A stretch of 64,000 nt of DNA from Alitta virens. Its lineage: Eukaryota > Annelida > Polychaeta > Phyllodocida > Nereididae. The position numbers were made by a program, and so were the translations under genes. Below, piece by piece: positions 34,637 to 47,800 of this stretch; position 1 is the first letter of the stretch, and every line of letters begins with the position of its first letter. Where the stretch lies: assembly GCA_932294295.1 (NCBI GenBank), contig OW028577.1:4927001-4991000 (forward strand), written 5' to 3'. The notes below the pieces were generated by a model. That model was not told where the DNA came from, made no database searches, and saw nothing but the letters and a program-made list of their open reading frames with translations.

Positions 34637-36637
34637 ATTCATTTGCTCCCTACTTCAGTCGTTCTTACGTATTTGATTGTAATAGTTGTAATTTTGTGTG
34701 GAATACAGCTATATTGTAGTCATGTGGGGATGACTATTCAAGCTCAGTATTCCCACAGTGGCCGTGATGATAAGGTAACAAATGCATTGATTAGGCAGAC
34801 TTTTTTTTGTGTGTGATATCAAATGAATAATGGTCAATGGTCATGCTATAGAAGTGGACTAATCGTGGGGCCATGCTTTAAAATTCCTACTTTATCACAA
34901 AAATTAATCCCAATTTTTTACAGGTTGACATCTCACTTCCTCAACCTAGGCTCATCCTTCTGCAATCTGCAAAGACCCAGCCAGGGTTCCCTGTGATCTA
35001 CAACCTTATAATCGGACTAGTTGCAAAAAAATGCCACTGCATTATAGCCTACAGAGAATTGCAGTAACTCACCTTGGCCACCCTGGCCCACCCCTTTGGC
35101 TTGACTTGAGTTCACCAGCTTGGAATTTCTGATGCAATCCTGAATGCAATTTTGCTTGTATTTTTCATGATGGTATTTTGTCCTCTGGTGCTGATTAAAT
35201 CAAAATTGAATCATTGATTTCATGAAGAATTTGATTGAATTGGGGGTAGTCGTAATTATTCATTCTGGACGAATCGATTAAAACATAATTCGATGTGTTT
35301 CGTAGGAGTTTCTCTTGACACTCATCACGCAGTACTATAGAATTTAAGATATGGCAGCATTAGTTGGTAATGAATCGCAGATTATTTTAGGGTTCGAAAA
35401 TTTAAGATAAGGTTTCAAGACTTTCACATCACTTGGTTCCCACCCAGATCTTTGCATGCAAGCAAGAATGTCTATCAATAATTCACAGCTTCCAATTTCA
35501 TGTGCTATCTCACGCTATCGACAAGTATAAATAGAACTGTTCTAAAGAATCAAAATGTGTTTTGTTGTTTTGGGTTGCAACATGATGCGAGCTAATTTTA
35601 GTGCCAATTGAGGATATTCCTTGTAAATCTAAAATGTACATCCTTACCAAAGGAAAACCTTTAAGAAGTATGTTTTTGGAGTTGATCGATATAGTTTTTT
35701 TCCAATATTTCAGTAACTTCACCCACAAGACCAACCCACTATTTAGTGCTGTCTAGATTGGCGTACAGGTGCCTTAAGGAAGAACACCATATGAATTGTA
35801 ATGGAGCTCCTGACGTCTGGATTAATTAATAAATGTCGTAGGATATGTATGCATTGGAAATACATTTGTGGTTTCAACTGTGAGGTTATCCAATTTGTGA
35901 AATGACTTCATTTTCAATATATCTGAGCTCATAATACCCAAGTTGGCCACTGATTTCACCTAGAGAGTTTCTGTGCTGTGCTATTTGCACTGGCACGCTG
36001 TGTATACATCTAGTTTGAATGCACACGAGTGTGTGGCTAATGTATTTGGTTTAGCTTTATTTGGGATTACATAGTTGTCGTACTCCTGGGTGCATGCCTG
36101 CAGTAGCTATTTAGGGCCAGACCACCCACTTACAAGTTAAGTTGAATTGAGGGGGCCACCTTACTTGACTTTGAGAAAACACCTTATCAATTAAAGGACA
36201 AAACTGGTTCATTTGTTTCCCATTTTTATTCTCACTTTTTATCAGGCTGTTGCATTAGCCTGGCTTTCTGCATTTCTCAAGGTGTCTGAACTTGGGATCT
36301 GAATGTGACATGGGGTGAGTTCCACTCGACTAAAGATATCTCGGGGTGAAATGCTTCGCCCTATTGTCAATGCAATGTGTTGCTAACCCCTACCTCCCAC
36401 ATCGAAGGTCTCTACTACTTAGCATAGTAGAAAGTCAACCTGAAATTGGTAACTTGAGTCATTTTGGTTTCTCGAAATGCTTGGAAGTCTTAATATAACG
36501 TAAGACCCGCTGTTAGACACCTTTTATGGTGAAGACTACATTTCAACTTGGGCAAACTAGATTTTAAATTGTAGATTGTAAATTCTTGAATGACATGACA
36601 AAGTGCAGTGGAACCAACAGTCAAGTTTACAAGGTGC

Positions 36638-36774
36638 CGTATTTTCTCAATTTGTAGCCGGGGCCTCTATTTTTTTTTAGCTTTAGGGCTAGCGTCTTAT
36701 CCGCACCGGCGTTTATTTAAGATCGATGTCTAATAATTTACACTGGCTGTGGGTGTCTAATCGAGAAAATACAG
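36638..36774. mobile_element. Short MITE with CYGTATTTTCTCRATT ends
   Basis: Terminal inverted repeats CCGTATTTTCTCAATT and AATCGAGAAAATACAG bound 137 bp. The inside has a second pair of related segments (GTAGCCGGGGCC, GCACCGGCGTT). No coding capacity. Confidence 0.7.
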
Positions 36775-38380
36775 TATTAAGGCCGCTTCAGTTTTGAGCG
36801 GTGTCCCAAATTGTGAAGACATTTTTTAATTCAGTTCAATGAAGACCCTCCTTAATGAAAGTGGCTTGCAGAAATTTTTACTTATACATATCTTCTTTTT
36901 TTTGTCTTTTTTTTTTTTGTGCTGGACTTGGTTTAATCTTGTCCATTTTTCATATTGTCTTGCACATTACCATTATCAGTTGTGTAAAAACGGAAGTGGT
37001 CCCATTTTTATATTTGCTTAAGGTCAAGGTCGATGTGACCTTCTTGTGCCAAGCATTGGAATGCAGCAGCCAAATCTTGCTCTGATAAATGTGTTCTTAA
37101 AAGATCTTGTTGCAGAAAAAGATCCTGACTTATGAGCAGTTGAAATGCATCAGTTTGGCTGAAAAACATTAGGTCTGTCATGTTTTGGGATGGGTAGTGA
37201 CAGCACAGACTTTGGGATTACTGGCAGTCCAGCTGAGTTCGAGCAACCTACCTGATAGCGAACATCAGTCTAGCTGCTTTCTTATCAGATTCCTCAGTCA
37301 AACACACTTTAGGGCCTCCTTGATCCGAATCTGGCAGCTAACTTGTAATCCCCACCCAGTCCGATTTAAGCGCATTCCATTTTGTGTGTGTTATTTTATC
37401 GAATACCCTCCCATCCGGCCAGAATATGAATGATACGTCTCTATTTTCACCTTTCGTTATCGGGTTTATGACCTTCCTACCCTACTTCTTACCTTGATAC
37501 TGATGCTGAGGTGATGCGGAGTCGCAGCGGAGATGCTGCATTCTTTCAGTCTCCTAAATCCTCACATACTTATGCTCATGCGGTGTGTGGTATTTGAGTC
37601 TAATTCGCATACTTTCGATGCAGTCTGTATGACTCCAGGAAAATCCTTAAATTTGGAATGTGCCAGCTATCAGCTATTATTTTAGCAAAATAACGAATAA
37701 ACAAAATGTTGACTTCTTTAAATAAGTAAATTTTAAATGACTCATTTTGAAGCTTATGTTGACAGCAAATTTGACTTAATGACTGCATGTCATTTGCTCG
37801 GTCAGAAAATATACTTTAAAATTGTACCAAAAAATGGGTGAATGTAACTAAACCTTACAACAGTTTTACAAATCAATTCTTCATTGTAACAATATAGGAG
37901 AATGGTGCACAAAATTACCAAGGCCAAAAAGAGAAAATTTCATGTCTAAAAAACTTACAAATGGCTAGCTAGTAATTTTTACAACTCACAAGCCAACACT
38001 CATTCAAAATGTATCCCCACAATGTTGTGAAAATAAGCACTGATGAGAAATCTTCATAGATGAGGTCATATACTTCATACATTTCGCATTGAACTGGATC
38101 ATCCCACAAAACCAAAGAACTAGAGTAATGAAAAGTTGGTGTTAGCAGCTGGAGGGAAAACTACAAGCTGGCAAATTCCAGAGGTTTCTCGTTACTGCAT
38201 TGTGTGCACAGGTTTATTTACCTCCTAGAAGAGATTTAATTCCTGCATAGCTGTGTGCAAGGGAGAGGCAAGAAGCTGTTCTTTGTGTCTGCCTGTCTGT
38301 CTTAGAGGTAGATTTCAAAACACAGACTAACTGGCAAGAGAAAGATTATGATTGATTTTAATGGAGAAAGGGTAGTAGAA
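36775..38380. other. Non-coding stretch, no gene seen
   Basis: No recognisable exon or repeat. T-rich runs at 36894-36919. ORFs of 60-82 codons have no motif. Confidence 0.4.
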
Positions 38381-38700
38381 TGGAGTCTTTTCACTGAGCA
38401 GCCCTGAATTCAGCAAGACACAAGTCTTTCTTCGCCTCTTATTACTCATTTTGCTTTTCAGACATAGAAGATAATCACTGACTTATTCAATAAATATAAC
38501 TTTCTCAGAAAAATAACAAAAATCAACTGAATGATAAGGTGTCAAATATACATTAAAATGCACTAAAAATACTGCTGCTAGGATGCACTTTGCTTCAGCC
38601 AATCACAGCCAAGGGCGGGAACTTTTTCAGCCAATATAATTGCAGTATTCTGTCATATCCACCTGATGGAAATATAGAGAACCTTCCGTGAAAATCCACT
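38381..38700. mobile_element. 320-bp MITE-like repeat, copy 1
   Basis: It matches 49731-50050 across its whole length without net indels at a little under 90% identity by eye. The ends form imperfect inverted repeats (GAGTCTTTTCACTGA against AGTGGATTTTCACGGA). Near its right end two CCAAT boxes flank GGGCGGGAACTTTT, an E2F-like site (38598-38636). No coding capacity. Confidence 0.8.
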
Positions 38701-39374
38701 AATAGTATATGTGTATGTTATCATCAAGGAGGCGTTGCTAATAGCTGAGATGACCTCTTAATTATAAAGAAACACACAATTGTAATAGACTAGAGTAAAA
38801 AGACAGACACATGCCACAGACAAAATGAAGCACTAAAGACACCAATACCACATGTAGAAAGAAATATAGATATCTAAAATGCACTCAAAAGGGAAAATAA
38901 TTAGCCTAAAATTGGCTGGGTCCCTCACTCTCTTTGTGGAGAGTCTGCACTTTGACAGTACAGAACCTGTTTTCGTTTTGTGGGATTCTTGTAAATTTGC
39001 CATGTTTTTGTTATGGAGTTCTTTCATGATATGGGTCAGTTTCATGCCTCAGCCTTCCTGGCCACTTGGCCCATGGACCAGTGGTCAGTGCCCCACCCAT
39101 CCAGATCACAAGGAATGCAAAAATGGGTCAGATATCAAGCATGCCGTTTGGGCACTGCTTTTATCCCTTCCCAGTACATGTAGCTGACATCTCGGTGAGG
39201 AATGCTTGTGTGGAATGCTGACATGAATAAATGGAATCCCACATTTAAGAACTCCGCTATTGAGACCACCTTGAATTTAAGACCTGTACCGAAAACTGTA
39301 ATTACAACTATAAAATTTCTAGGAATTGGATTATCTCAATTTAAAATTTACCTGAAATTGAGACCACCTCGATA

Positions 39375-39491
39375 TCCCGGGTTCGATTCCCGGTTGAGCC
39401 TAAGCTGGATGGCTGTTTCATCCATCATCTCATTGCCATGTCCCTGCCTGTCCTAATTAGCCCATCAGGTGCAGAAACGTAGGACGTAAAA
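39375..39491 (+). mobile_element. tRNA-derived SINE (family 2), 5'-truncated copy
   Basis: It retains the B box GGTTCGATTCC and the body of the family seen intact at 41380-41584, including TGGATGGCTGTTTCATCCAT and CATCAGGTGCAGAAACGTAG. The A-box half is missing. It is joined to one of the GAGACCACC motifs. Confidence 0.75.
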
Positions 39492-40271
39492 AGGGATTTT
39501 CTGTAGATGACTTCTGAACAGCGTGTCCCAGGTTTAGGATCATCTCAGTATGCGAATTGCCAGAATTAAAGCAAGATTCAAAAGGTGGTCTTAATTATGC
39601 GTTTCTCAGTACATGACATCTATGACCTCATATTGGTCAGGCAAGGAGTGAGGTAGACATGCATAATTTGGATGGCAATGTTTGAATTTCCTGCTTCTTT
39701 CTGCCATGTTTTTCTGGGTTGTTTTTCCTCCATTTCTCGTGTTTTTTCCAGGGGCCTGAGTGTCAGAGTGTCAGGGGCTTGTGTTATTTGTTTATATAAA
39801 AAGAGATTGTGAAACTCACGCACATATCTTTGAAGTTTATAAAGCACAACCCTGTACACGAACTCTGCATGAACTGCAATATACAGAGGGGGTTACAGGT
39901 GAAAAATGAATAGTTTCTTGGCAATGTGAACCCACTAAATCCTGTGCCCCAACTGCAATCTATGCCCCTCACTTTATATGGACGTGTGAATGTATGAGGC
40001 GTTTTAGGACTGAGTGAAATGTGGACACAGCTGCAGTTCTTTCACGGCTTATTTGCCCCTGAAAAGGTTTAATGGCACCCCAGAGGGTATGTCTGGGACG
40101 GACACAGACGTATTGGCCATGCAAGGGTAGAGAGAGGTAGACATGAATATCTTGGATGTCCAGAGAAAAAGAAGACAGAGACAGCCTTAGACAGAGGCAC
40201 AGACAAAAAGAATATAGAATTTTAGAAAGGACACCGACAGGAATTTCTGGAAGAAAAACTCCCATGTGGTA

Positions 40272-40333
40272 TCTCATGATTACGTCTGCCTCTGGCAGCT
40301 GTCATAAGCTCCACTCCAGTAGCATTGATAGGA
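40272..40333 (+). repeat. Dispersed ATTACGTCTGCCTCT repeat fragment
   Basis: ATTACGTCTGCCTCTGGCAG and the following CATAAGCT...AGTAGCATTGA recur at 50211-50278. The first 15 bp also occur at 49246-49260. It is a decayed interspersed repeat of unknown class. Confidence 0.6.
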
Positions 40334-41364
40334 TATAAGAAATAAGAGGAAAAAAAAAAGTTTTTGTCTTCATGCAGACAGAAAGGGTCAGAGACAAATA
40401 GGGTCACAGACAGATGGACAAGGGACAGTCAATAGGGGTCACAGACAGACGGAAAGACAGACTCATCACTAATCAAATACAAGACAGAGGACTGCAGCAT
40501 TGTTATCATTTCCCTTGCAGTGTTCCTGTCTACGCAGAATATTAAGAAATCCTTAGATCTTGGTGATCAGGGTGATAGCCTCATGGGGACAAGGGTGACC
40601 CCCTTACGACCCCTGTCTGCTATTTACCCTTTAAGGTCTTCGTTTCTACCCTTTTTCCGTGCTCAGTGCCCCGTTCATGGCACCCTATCATGGGAAAGTT
40701 GCTAAATGCGAATCCATGCCAAAGTATTTAATGACTGGATCGTCTGTGCCTGCCTGAGTTTCCACATGCAGCCAAAACATCTATAAAAGAACTGAATACA
40801 AACACTGTAATGATACCTCCACTGTACTTTTTGGAAACATTTTTTGATGCTCCCAACAGATGTGTTTTGAAGATTTCCTCACTGAGGCATATTGTCCGAT
40901 TGTGAACTCAACATATATACGAAATGTAAACATGGCAGGGCTCTGTTGCTTCAATTTATATTCATGATTCGAAATGCACAGAGATGGAATCATCTAGTGA
41001 AAACGTAAACACGGCAGAACATCAGTGTTTAGGCGGTTATTGATTTATTATTATAATGGTGGAGCGGTCTTAATTGTGAGGCGATTTATAATTGTTAGAA
41101 AATATGACAAAAATTCTTTGACTATGGCAAGTAAGTGAATAATTGGCTGATTGAGACTTTTTCAATTGCATTAACCAGGACAAGCATGAGTCTATCTCAA
41201 TGCACACACAATGGTTATGCACTGAACAAACTGCGCAGCTAACCTAACCAAAGCATAACTGTTTATTAACACTAAAATATTACCCTACTCTTTTTTAATA
41301 TTTTACATCATTGGAAAAGACTTAGTTGAGTGCAAATCGGTGCTTATTGCATTTCTATGCTTTA

Positions 41365-41599
41365 GGATAAACCATCAGGGGTGGGGGCCTAGCTCAGTGG
41401 TAGCGTGCTGGGCTTTCAACCACTGGGCTAGGGTTCAAGTCCCGGGTTCAGTTCCCGGTCGAGCCTATGTTGGATGGCTGTTGCATCCATCATCTCATTT
41501 CCATGGTCCCTACCTGTCCTAATTAGCCCATCAGGTGCAGAAATACAGGACGTAAAGCCCTATTCTACCACCACCACCACCACTGGATAAACCATCAGG
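41365..41599 (+). mobile_element. Intact tRNA-derived SINE (family 2) with 15-bp target duplication
   Basis: GGATAAACCATCAGG lies on both sides (41365-41379 and 41585-41599), a perfect 15-bp duplication typical of LINE-driven insertion. The body (41380-41584) begins GGTGGGGGCCTAGCTCAGTGG with an A box. The B-box region is doubled (GGTTCAAGTCC and GGTTCAGTTCC). A body shared with 39375-39491 follows, ending in a CAC/CCA triplet tail. The perfect duplication means recent insertion. It is not a functional tRNA, because the second B-box copy and the loop do not fit a cloverleaf. Confidence 0.92.
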
Positions 41600-41999
41600 A
41601 GCCAGCCCATCAAGCCAGATCCTGCTCGGAACCTAATGTACACCTGTAGCCCGTGTTGTTGTTTTCATTCGCAAAGGTCGTGCATTATATCTAGTTGGCA
41701 AATTGAATTGACCTGTGGCCAAGCAATGACATGTCCAGCTGCAATAGGTCAGTCCATCGGACTGGGGTCAGCTACTACTGACTGTCATATCTGTTACCTG
41801 TGTAGATGTGCTAAATTCCACACATTCCACTTTCGAACAACTCGGGCTTCTATAGGTGCATATGCCGCAACCTGTGAACGAGTTGCGTTGTCCGGATAGA
41901 TAGTGTTGAGAGAAAAATTGTCAAATTGATAGAAGTGGAGTTTTGTGTGAGCTTTGAACTAAGTTAATTCAATGTATAAGGTTAAGATAGTGACATACC

Positions 42000-44530
42000 T
42001 TCGGTTAAATATGGCATATGGCTGCATATAACTCATTTAATTGTAACGTATACGTTGGAATCTATATTAGTTTTGCTATTATTACAAATTTAAAAATGAC
42101 TTGACATGGGGAGACGTTGTACTTAAGAAGTAGACAGAGACCCAGAAGAGACAGACATACAGACATCAGAAAGACCGAAATAATACAGTAATATAATGTA
42201 ATGGAAAAGAGATGCATGATAAAGACACAGTTACCAATAAAAACTAAGCTAGAAAATTGTGTAAAAGAGAGATCACATGAGATAGAGACAGAATATGTTG
42301 CCATAGATACAGATGGAGAGACTGATTAAAAGACACGATTTTGGCATTGATGGTTGACTAGTTTAATATTGAAGAATAGAGACATTAAATGTACCCAGAC
42401 TGACATGATACTGTACTATGTCCACTTTATGTTCAGAATTTAGACACTGCAGTAGATTGACTAGATCCCCATGCAGAAATAACACATGCACACAGCAACA
42501 ATGCATGCTCAAAATTTCTGTGCCTCTCATTGACCAATTAGGTCCAGAGAGGAGGAGCCGTCTCTAAAACTCCCTCCCTCTCATGATGTTTTCACTGGAT
42601 ATAGCAGAGATATGCTTTTGATGCTATCTAAATTCCCTTGCACCTTGCATAGTTGTCGCCAAATACCTGGCATTTTGGGTGCTCCATTTACACCTACTGT
42701 GAATACTGATTGTCTGGTGTTACAAACAATACAGGCCATGGTTGGTCTGAAAACAGGCTCGGTGCTCCGTACTGCTGCATCGTCGCTCTGGGGCAGGCAT
42801 ACAATGTAGGAGAGGAATGTGCATACCTCCCCTGCCTGATCAAATTACCTGTTGGATTCAGTCCAGCTTATAAAATGTCTCTGAGGAGGATGTAGGTATG
42901 AAGGTTCACCACTCCAAATTTCAGAAAACATTTGCCCCACCTCCAGGTATTTCAACCTACAGTTTAACCTCTCATTCAAGACTTGCCGACCAACATTTTG
43001 GGATCGCCACTTCCTCGAGTCCCAAAACTGATTTGTTTTAATTAGTTAAGATCACCTCATTATTAATATCATCTCAGTAATTCCTAATAGTTCAAATATT
43101 AAGATATTAGGACCACTAAGCCAAACTGAATACAATTACAATACAATAAATGGGGAAACAAAGCTTTCCAGTATTCTTAATTGTCAGGTTCTGTGCAAAT
43201 GCTGTAATTCCATATCCCAGCATCAGGGAGGGGTGCTAGTCTTGCAATGTGAATTATGCTATGTCATTCGTGTAGTTATGGCAACTGTTGATGCGAGAAA
43301 TCATAAAGGAAAAAATGTTGCAGAAAAAAAGAAGAAGAGGGAAATGAAAAAAAAAAAGAAGTTTATAAATCCCACCGAGATTCATTGATAGAAAAATATC
43401 TCAAGAGACATCTGTTAGAACCACTGGGCCCTGGAATTCAGTCAGATCTGATACGTTTATTCATATCTGTCTTGTCCTCAGTGAACCTTTACTGTTGTCT
43501 GTGAGTCTCCTTTCTGTAATGCTAATGCTCATTTAATGCTTCTGCCTGTTTCCCGTTCTTAGGAGAGAATCTTCTCTCTTAATTCTAAGAACAGACAAAG
43601 CTCACACTAAGTCTTATTAGAGCTGTCTTCTTTACGCCTGATTACAGATTTATGAAGGTGTTTTGTTTCTTATTACTTAAAAATGTATTCTTAGTTTGCA
43701 GGCATTAGTTAGTTTTCTTTGGCTATGTAATGATGAGATGATACGGTTGTGATTCCAAGCCATGTTACACTTTTACCCCTGGATGGAACATTTTACTTGT
43801 CCTGAAGGAAATAGCGAGTACGAAGCCCAACTGACCAATACCGGTTGCGAGTAACTGATACGAAAGACATCCAGATTAGAGTTTGCGTTATGTTGTGCGA
43901 ATTCTTGCGAATCTAACCTCAGAGTGCTACAGGAAAACGCAACAAGTTCATTAACCATTAGCCGAGCCTTATTGCTCCGAGTAATAACTAAGCATTCTTC
44001 CTCGCCGTGCTATAATGAGGAAACGTGTAGTCTGGGTGGCCAGTCCATAAAATGTTTTATTATTTCTCTCTCCTGCTCCATATGCCTGCTTTGTGCATTC
44101 AGCTGCAAGTCCAATAAGGATCGAAGGCAATTAGCATCTTGCACTTGGTGACCTCCATTTATGCACCCCTTGGGATTCAGAATATGGCCAACCCTTGAGA
44201 AGTTGAGGATTAGGCCTATGTAGCAGGCAATTGGGCGTATTGCCAACAGATGTTACGAGATTGCCTGTTTCTGTGACCACTGCAATTATTTAGATTGTCT
44301 TGTTTTGCGGAGTGCAAATCGCATCGACTTACAACATTTTTGCTTGGTGCATGGTGAAAACAGCTGAGACAAAAGTTTTAACTGCAAAAATGCAAGATGT
44401 ATTTGAACTTCCAATTTCATTGTTATTGCATGCGGTTATTATATAAGTGGTTCAATGACTGTTATGATTCTTCGGAACATATCTTATGTTTTCAGTAGTT
44501 ATTGAAATAATCATGCAGTAATGCTTTAGT
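42000..44530. other. Non-coding stretch, no gene seen
   Basis: No recognisable coding or RNA feature. ORFs are 60-80 codons without motifs. An A-rich patch lies at 43310-43365. Confidence 0.4.
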
Positions 44531-44574
44531 TGTCCAAGTGGCATGCTATAGCTCTGGTCTTTGATTAAAGAGTG

Positions 44575-44655
44575 CTCCTTTGACTGTCCTACCAGGGGAT
44601 GAACCCATGACCTCCTGCATGATCATTCAGAGCATGAACCATAGCTCAAACGTGG
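44575..44655 (-). mobile_element. Possible tRNA-derived SINE head, minus strand
   Basis: Read on the minus strand, GAGCTATGGTTCATGC is A-box-like and GGGTTCATCCCC is a good B box about 35 bp later. The body is not recognisable. Weak case. Confidence 0.35.
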
Positions 44656-44819
44656 TACCTGTGTTCTTGGGAAGCATCAAGGCTGTTTTATTCCAATTAC
44701 TATGCGTTTAGCATTTGAAATGATGACCATCTGCTGCATTCTATTGCTTTGATTGACTTGTGTCAATCTTTGTTTTCCAAAACATTCCATTACCACATTC
44801 CAATAGGTCAGCTGGATAA

Positions 44820-47800
44820 TACAACATCCATTGGGACACCTGACGACTATTTCTTAGATTTAGCTTCTGCACCGCTGGCTTAAGGAGAACACCTGCCAAC
44901 CTCACTACACTTTATCTCACCTGAATTCATTCTAACACCTAAGTCAGATCTGCTTAAGCTTTTAACTGTTTAATGTGGAGTGTGGGTTCCAGTTTCCTAT
45001 GTGACTACACTGCTGGTGGCAGAACCTGACCTTGAGGTACCCACAATAACAGCTCACCTGTGATTACCTGTCCTTCTGTGGGGATGTTTAGCAGATGGAA
45101 AGGCTGCCAGGACAAGTGAAGAAAAGGCTTGCAAGACATTAGGCAAGCGGTAAACACACACCGGTGTCTGCCACACTCTGTCCGTCTCTCTCGACGTGCT
45201 CTTGGTTAAGCTCGTAAACAGAACTGACCTTGGTGTTTTAAGAGGAATTGAGGAAGAGAAACGGTAAACCACCGTGCGATTCCAGCATGATCCGAGTACC
45301 TTTCTGCCTTGTCAGAGGAGTTGTAAGAGTTGTCGGGTGGCTGTTAGCTCATCCTTGTTTTTTTCTAAAAGTTGTCAGACTCAGTGATTGCCCAGAAACT
45401 GACATAGTTTTACCTGCTGATAGGACTTGAAAAGAAACCCTTATTGTTAGTGTCATTGATAGCACCTGGAGTTTGCCACATTCTTGGGTGTGAAATTGTT
45501 CTAGATTTGGTCTAAAGGGTCCAATGGTTGCCTGACGTTCATGTTGTTTCATGTCGAAAATTTAAAATGTTCCTTCTGAAAACTGGCTATCTATGTATAG
45601 TTTAATGTTAGGGTGGCACTAATTGTGAGGGAAATTATATGCTTGTAAGGCATGTAGGTCCATAGACATTGGCTCAAAAATAAGTCAAGTGGTTTCATTT
45701 GAAGGATGTCCTAATCATATTCTATTATAAATCCCTTGATATAAATGTCAGACTTGTTTAGTTCAGACTTCCTGCCATTCTTTATTATTCATACTATTCC
45801 TTCCCCTGCACCGTTCTCTCTCCCCTCCATCAGTCTATTTTTGTCGCAATGGCCTTGGTGTCACTCAAAAAAGCAATAAAGCCAGAAAGGGATCTGAAAT
45901 GTAGACGCCTTTCATTACAGGATCATTGCGAACTGGAGGTTTTATGCTAATTAAGAACGACACCCAAGCAGATAATGATAAGAATACTCTAAATAACTCA
46001 AACTGAATGCGTACAGTCTCTTCAGTTTGCAGTCTCTTCAGTGCAAGCCGTTCATCGCTGTCTCTAAAACTACTCTACTGGAAAGATACAGCAAAGAGGA
46101 CTGCAAAAAAGTACAGCAAGTAGTCACTAAAAAAACCACCTCTTAATTTCGTGATTGACGACACCGGTAGTACCCTTTAGCACCTTCTTACTCGTATTTG
46201 CTAACTAGGATGGCCACCCCAGGTATATCCACCTGTTTGAAATATTGACCATTATTTATCATTCTACACATTATGAATGGAATATGTCTAGATCAGTGGC
46301 CATTAGTTTTTCACTGCACAGTGTCTTTCCATGCTGGAAACGCTGGAAAAGATAAGTAACTCGTAAGCAGCCTTTGACTACATGTACTACAGCTCAGCGG
46401 GTTCCTAAGTGTTTCTTGTCAAACACCAAAACAAAGTGTAATTTGGTCTCTTTCTTTCATGGCTGTCAATCCCAACCTTTGAGAAAAAGATAAGATAGGG
46501 GAAGTCAAAAAAGTAGTGCAAGGTCACCTTTGAGACAACACATGCAAGACAGTCAACAGTAGGTTGGTTAAATGTGCCCCCAAAGGTTATTTACAAGGGT
46601 ATTTTGACTATTTTGACAGAATTTTGCATCGCAATTCGCTCATCGCCCCCATCGGTGGACTTGGAAGGGCAGGTAGTCGTTGCTTTTTTGCCTGCTCCAA
46701 TGAGTAGACGGCTGAGATGTTATCTGATAAAAATACCTTGAGGGAATGCTGTATAAACACCCGAGCTGTCTTCATCTGTCATACACCGGTATTATACCTC
46801 AAAGCCCCACCCTAACCTATGAGACAAGAAGAGTCAAGAGCAGTCACCTGTGCGGCGAAAGAGCATCCCTTCAAACTCATCAGTTGAGCTCATACGTATG
46901 AATGATTTGGGTTGCGACATAGCCATGAGCCATCACTTGCAAACTATCAACTCATACCCCCATCTATTCACTACCTTTCTTATTGCTGGCTGCTGATTAA
47001 CCAAGTAGCTATGTTGGTCCTCTCGCCCCATACATCAACCATTTAGGCCATAGGTCACATCCATAATCCATTTCTCTTTGGCTTCTCCCTCAAGAAAATA
47101 ACATCAGGTCATTCAACTTCTGTGCCTTACTTTTTCCTGGTTGCCCTTGTTGTCATGCCATGGATTTATCCAGAGAGAGGTGGGCTACTGCATATCCCCC
47201 ATCAGACTGAAAATAAAAATAAATGAAAAATAATGCAAACAATCAGAATGAGTAAGGTATAACGAAGCTAGATTAGTACGCTTTGGATATGACTTTACAG
47301 GTCAGCGATTCGAGTCGCTTCCTGCAATTGGGCATTATCAAATCAAATTTACTGATATAGTTTAATCTTTGAAAAACATTGTAATAATCACTTTACATTG
47401 TTTGTATCAATTATAAAATATAGATATATATGATAAAAGATAATTGCTAAAATTTATCAAAAGAAAAAGGGAACCAGGTCATTCCAGAAGAATCAGCCCT
47501 CTCCTTCCTTAACCAAAAGCCAAAAGGTCCTGGATCTACCCCAGTTGTGTGAGCATGGGTGTTAGCATGGTGTGTGAGGGCTTTTGGTGTGATCTATATC
47601 TTTGTCTCCTTGGATACTGCAACAAAATACAAGGGAGCACTTCCTGTTGTAAAGTATCACGTGTTTCAAAAACCCCTTCTGTTTGTTTTTAGTGAAGTTG
47701 GGTCCTTCCTTTTTTGTTGGCTCCAATGTCAGCCCATTTGCCAATGTTGTTAGAAATGACATAAATACAGGTGTATCCTCACAAAATTCTGATAAACTTT

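Noticed and set aside
41380..41470. Functional tRNA gene
   Set aside because: A and B boxes are present, but the segment has a duplicated B-box region, lacks a good cloverleaf and is part of a SINE with a triplet tail and target duplications.
47270..47332. tRNA-like AGCGATTCGAGTCGCTTC segment
   Set aside because: A B-box-like GATTCGAGTC is present, but no A box at proper spacing and no repeat relatives were seen.
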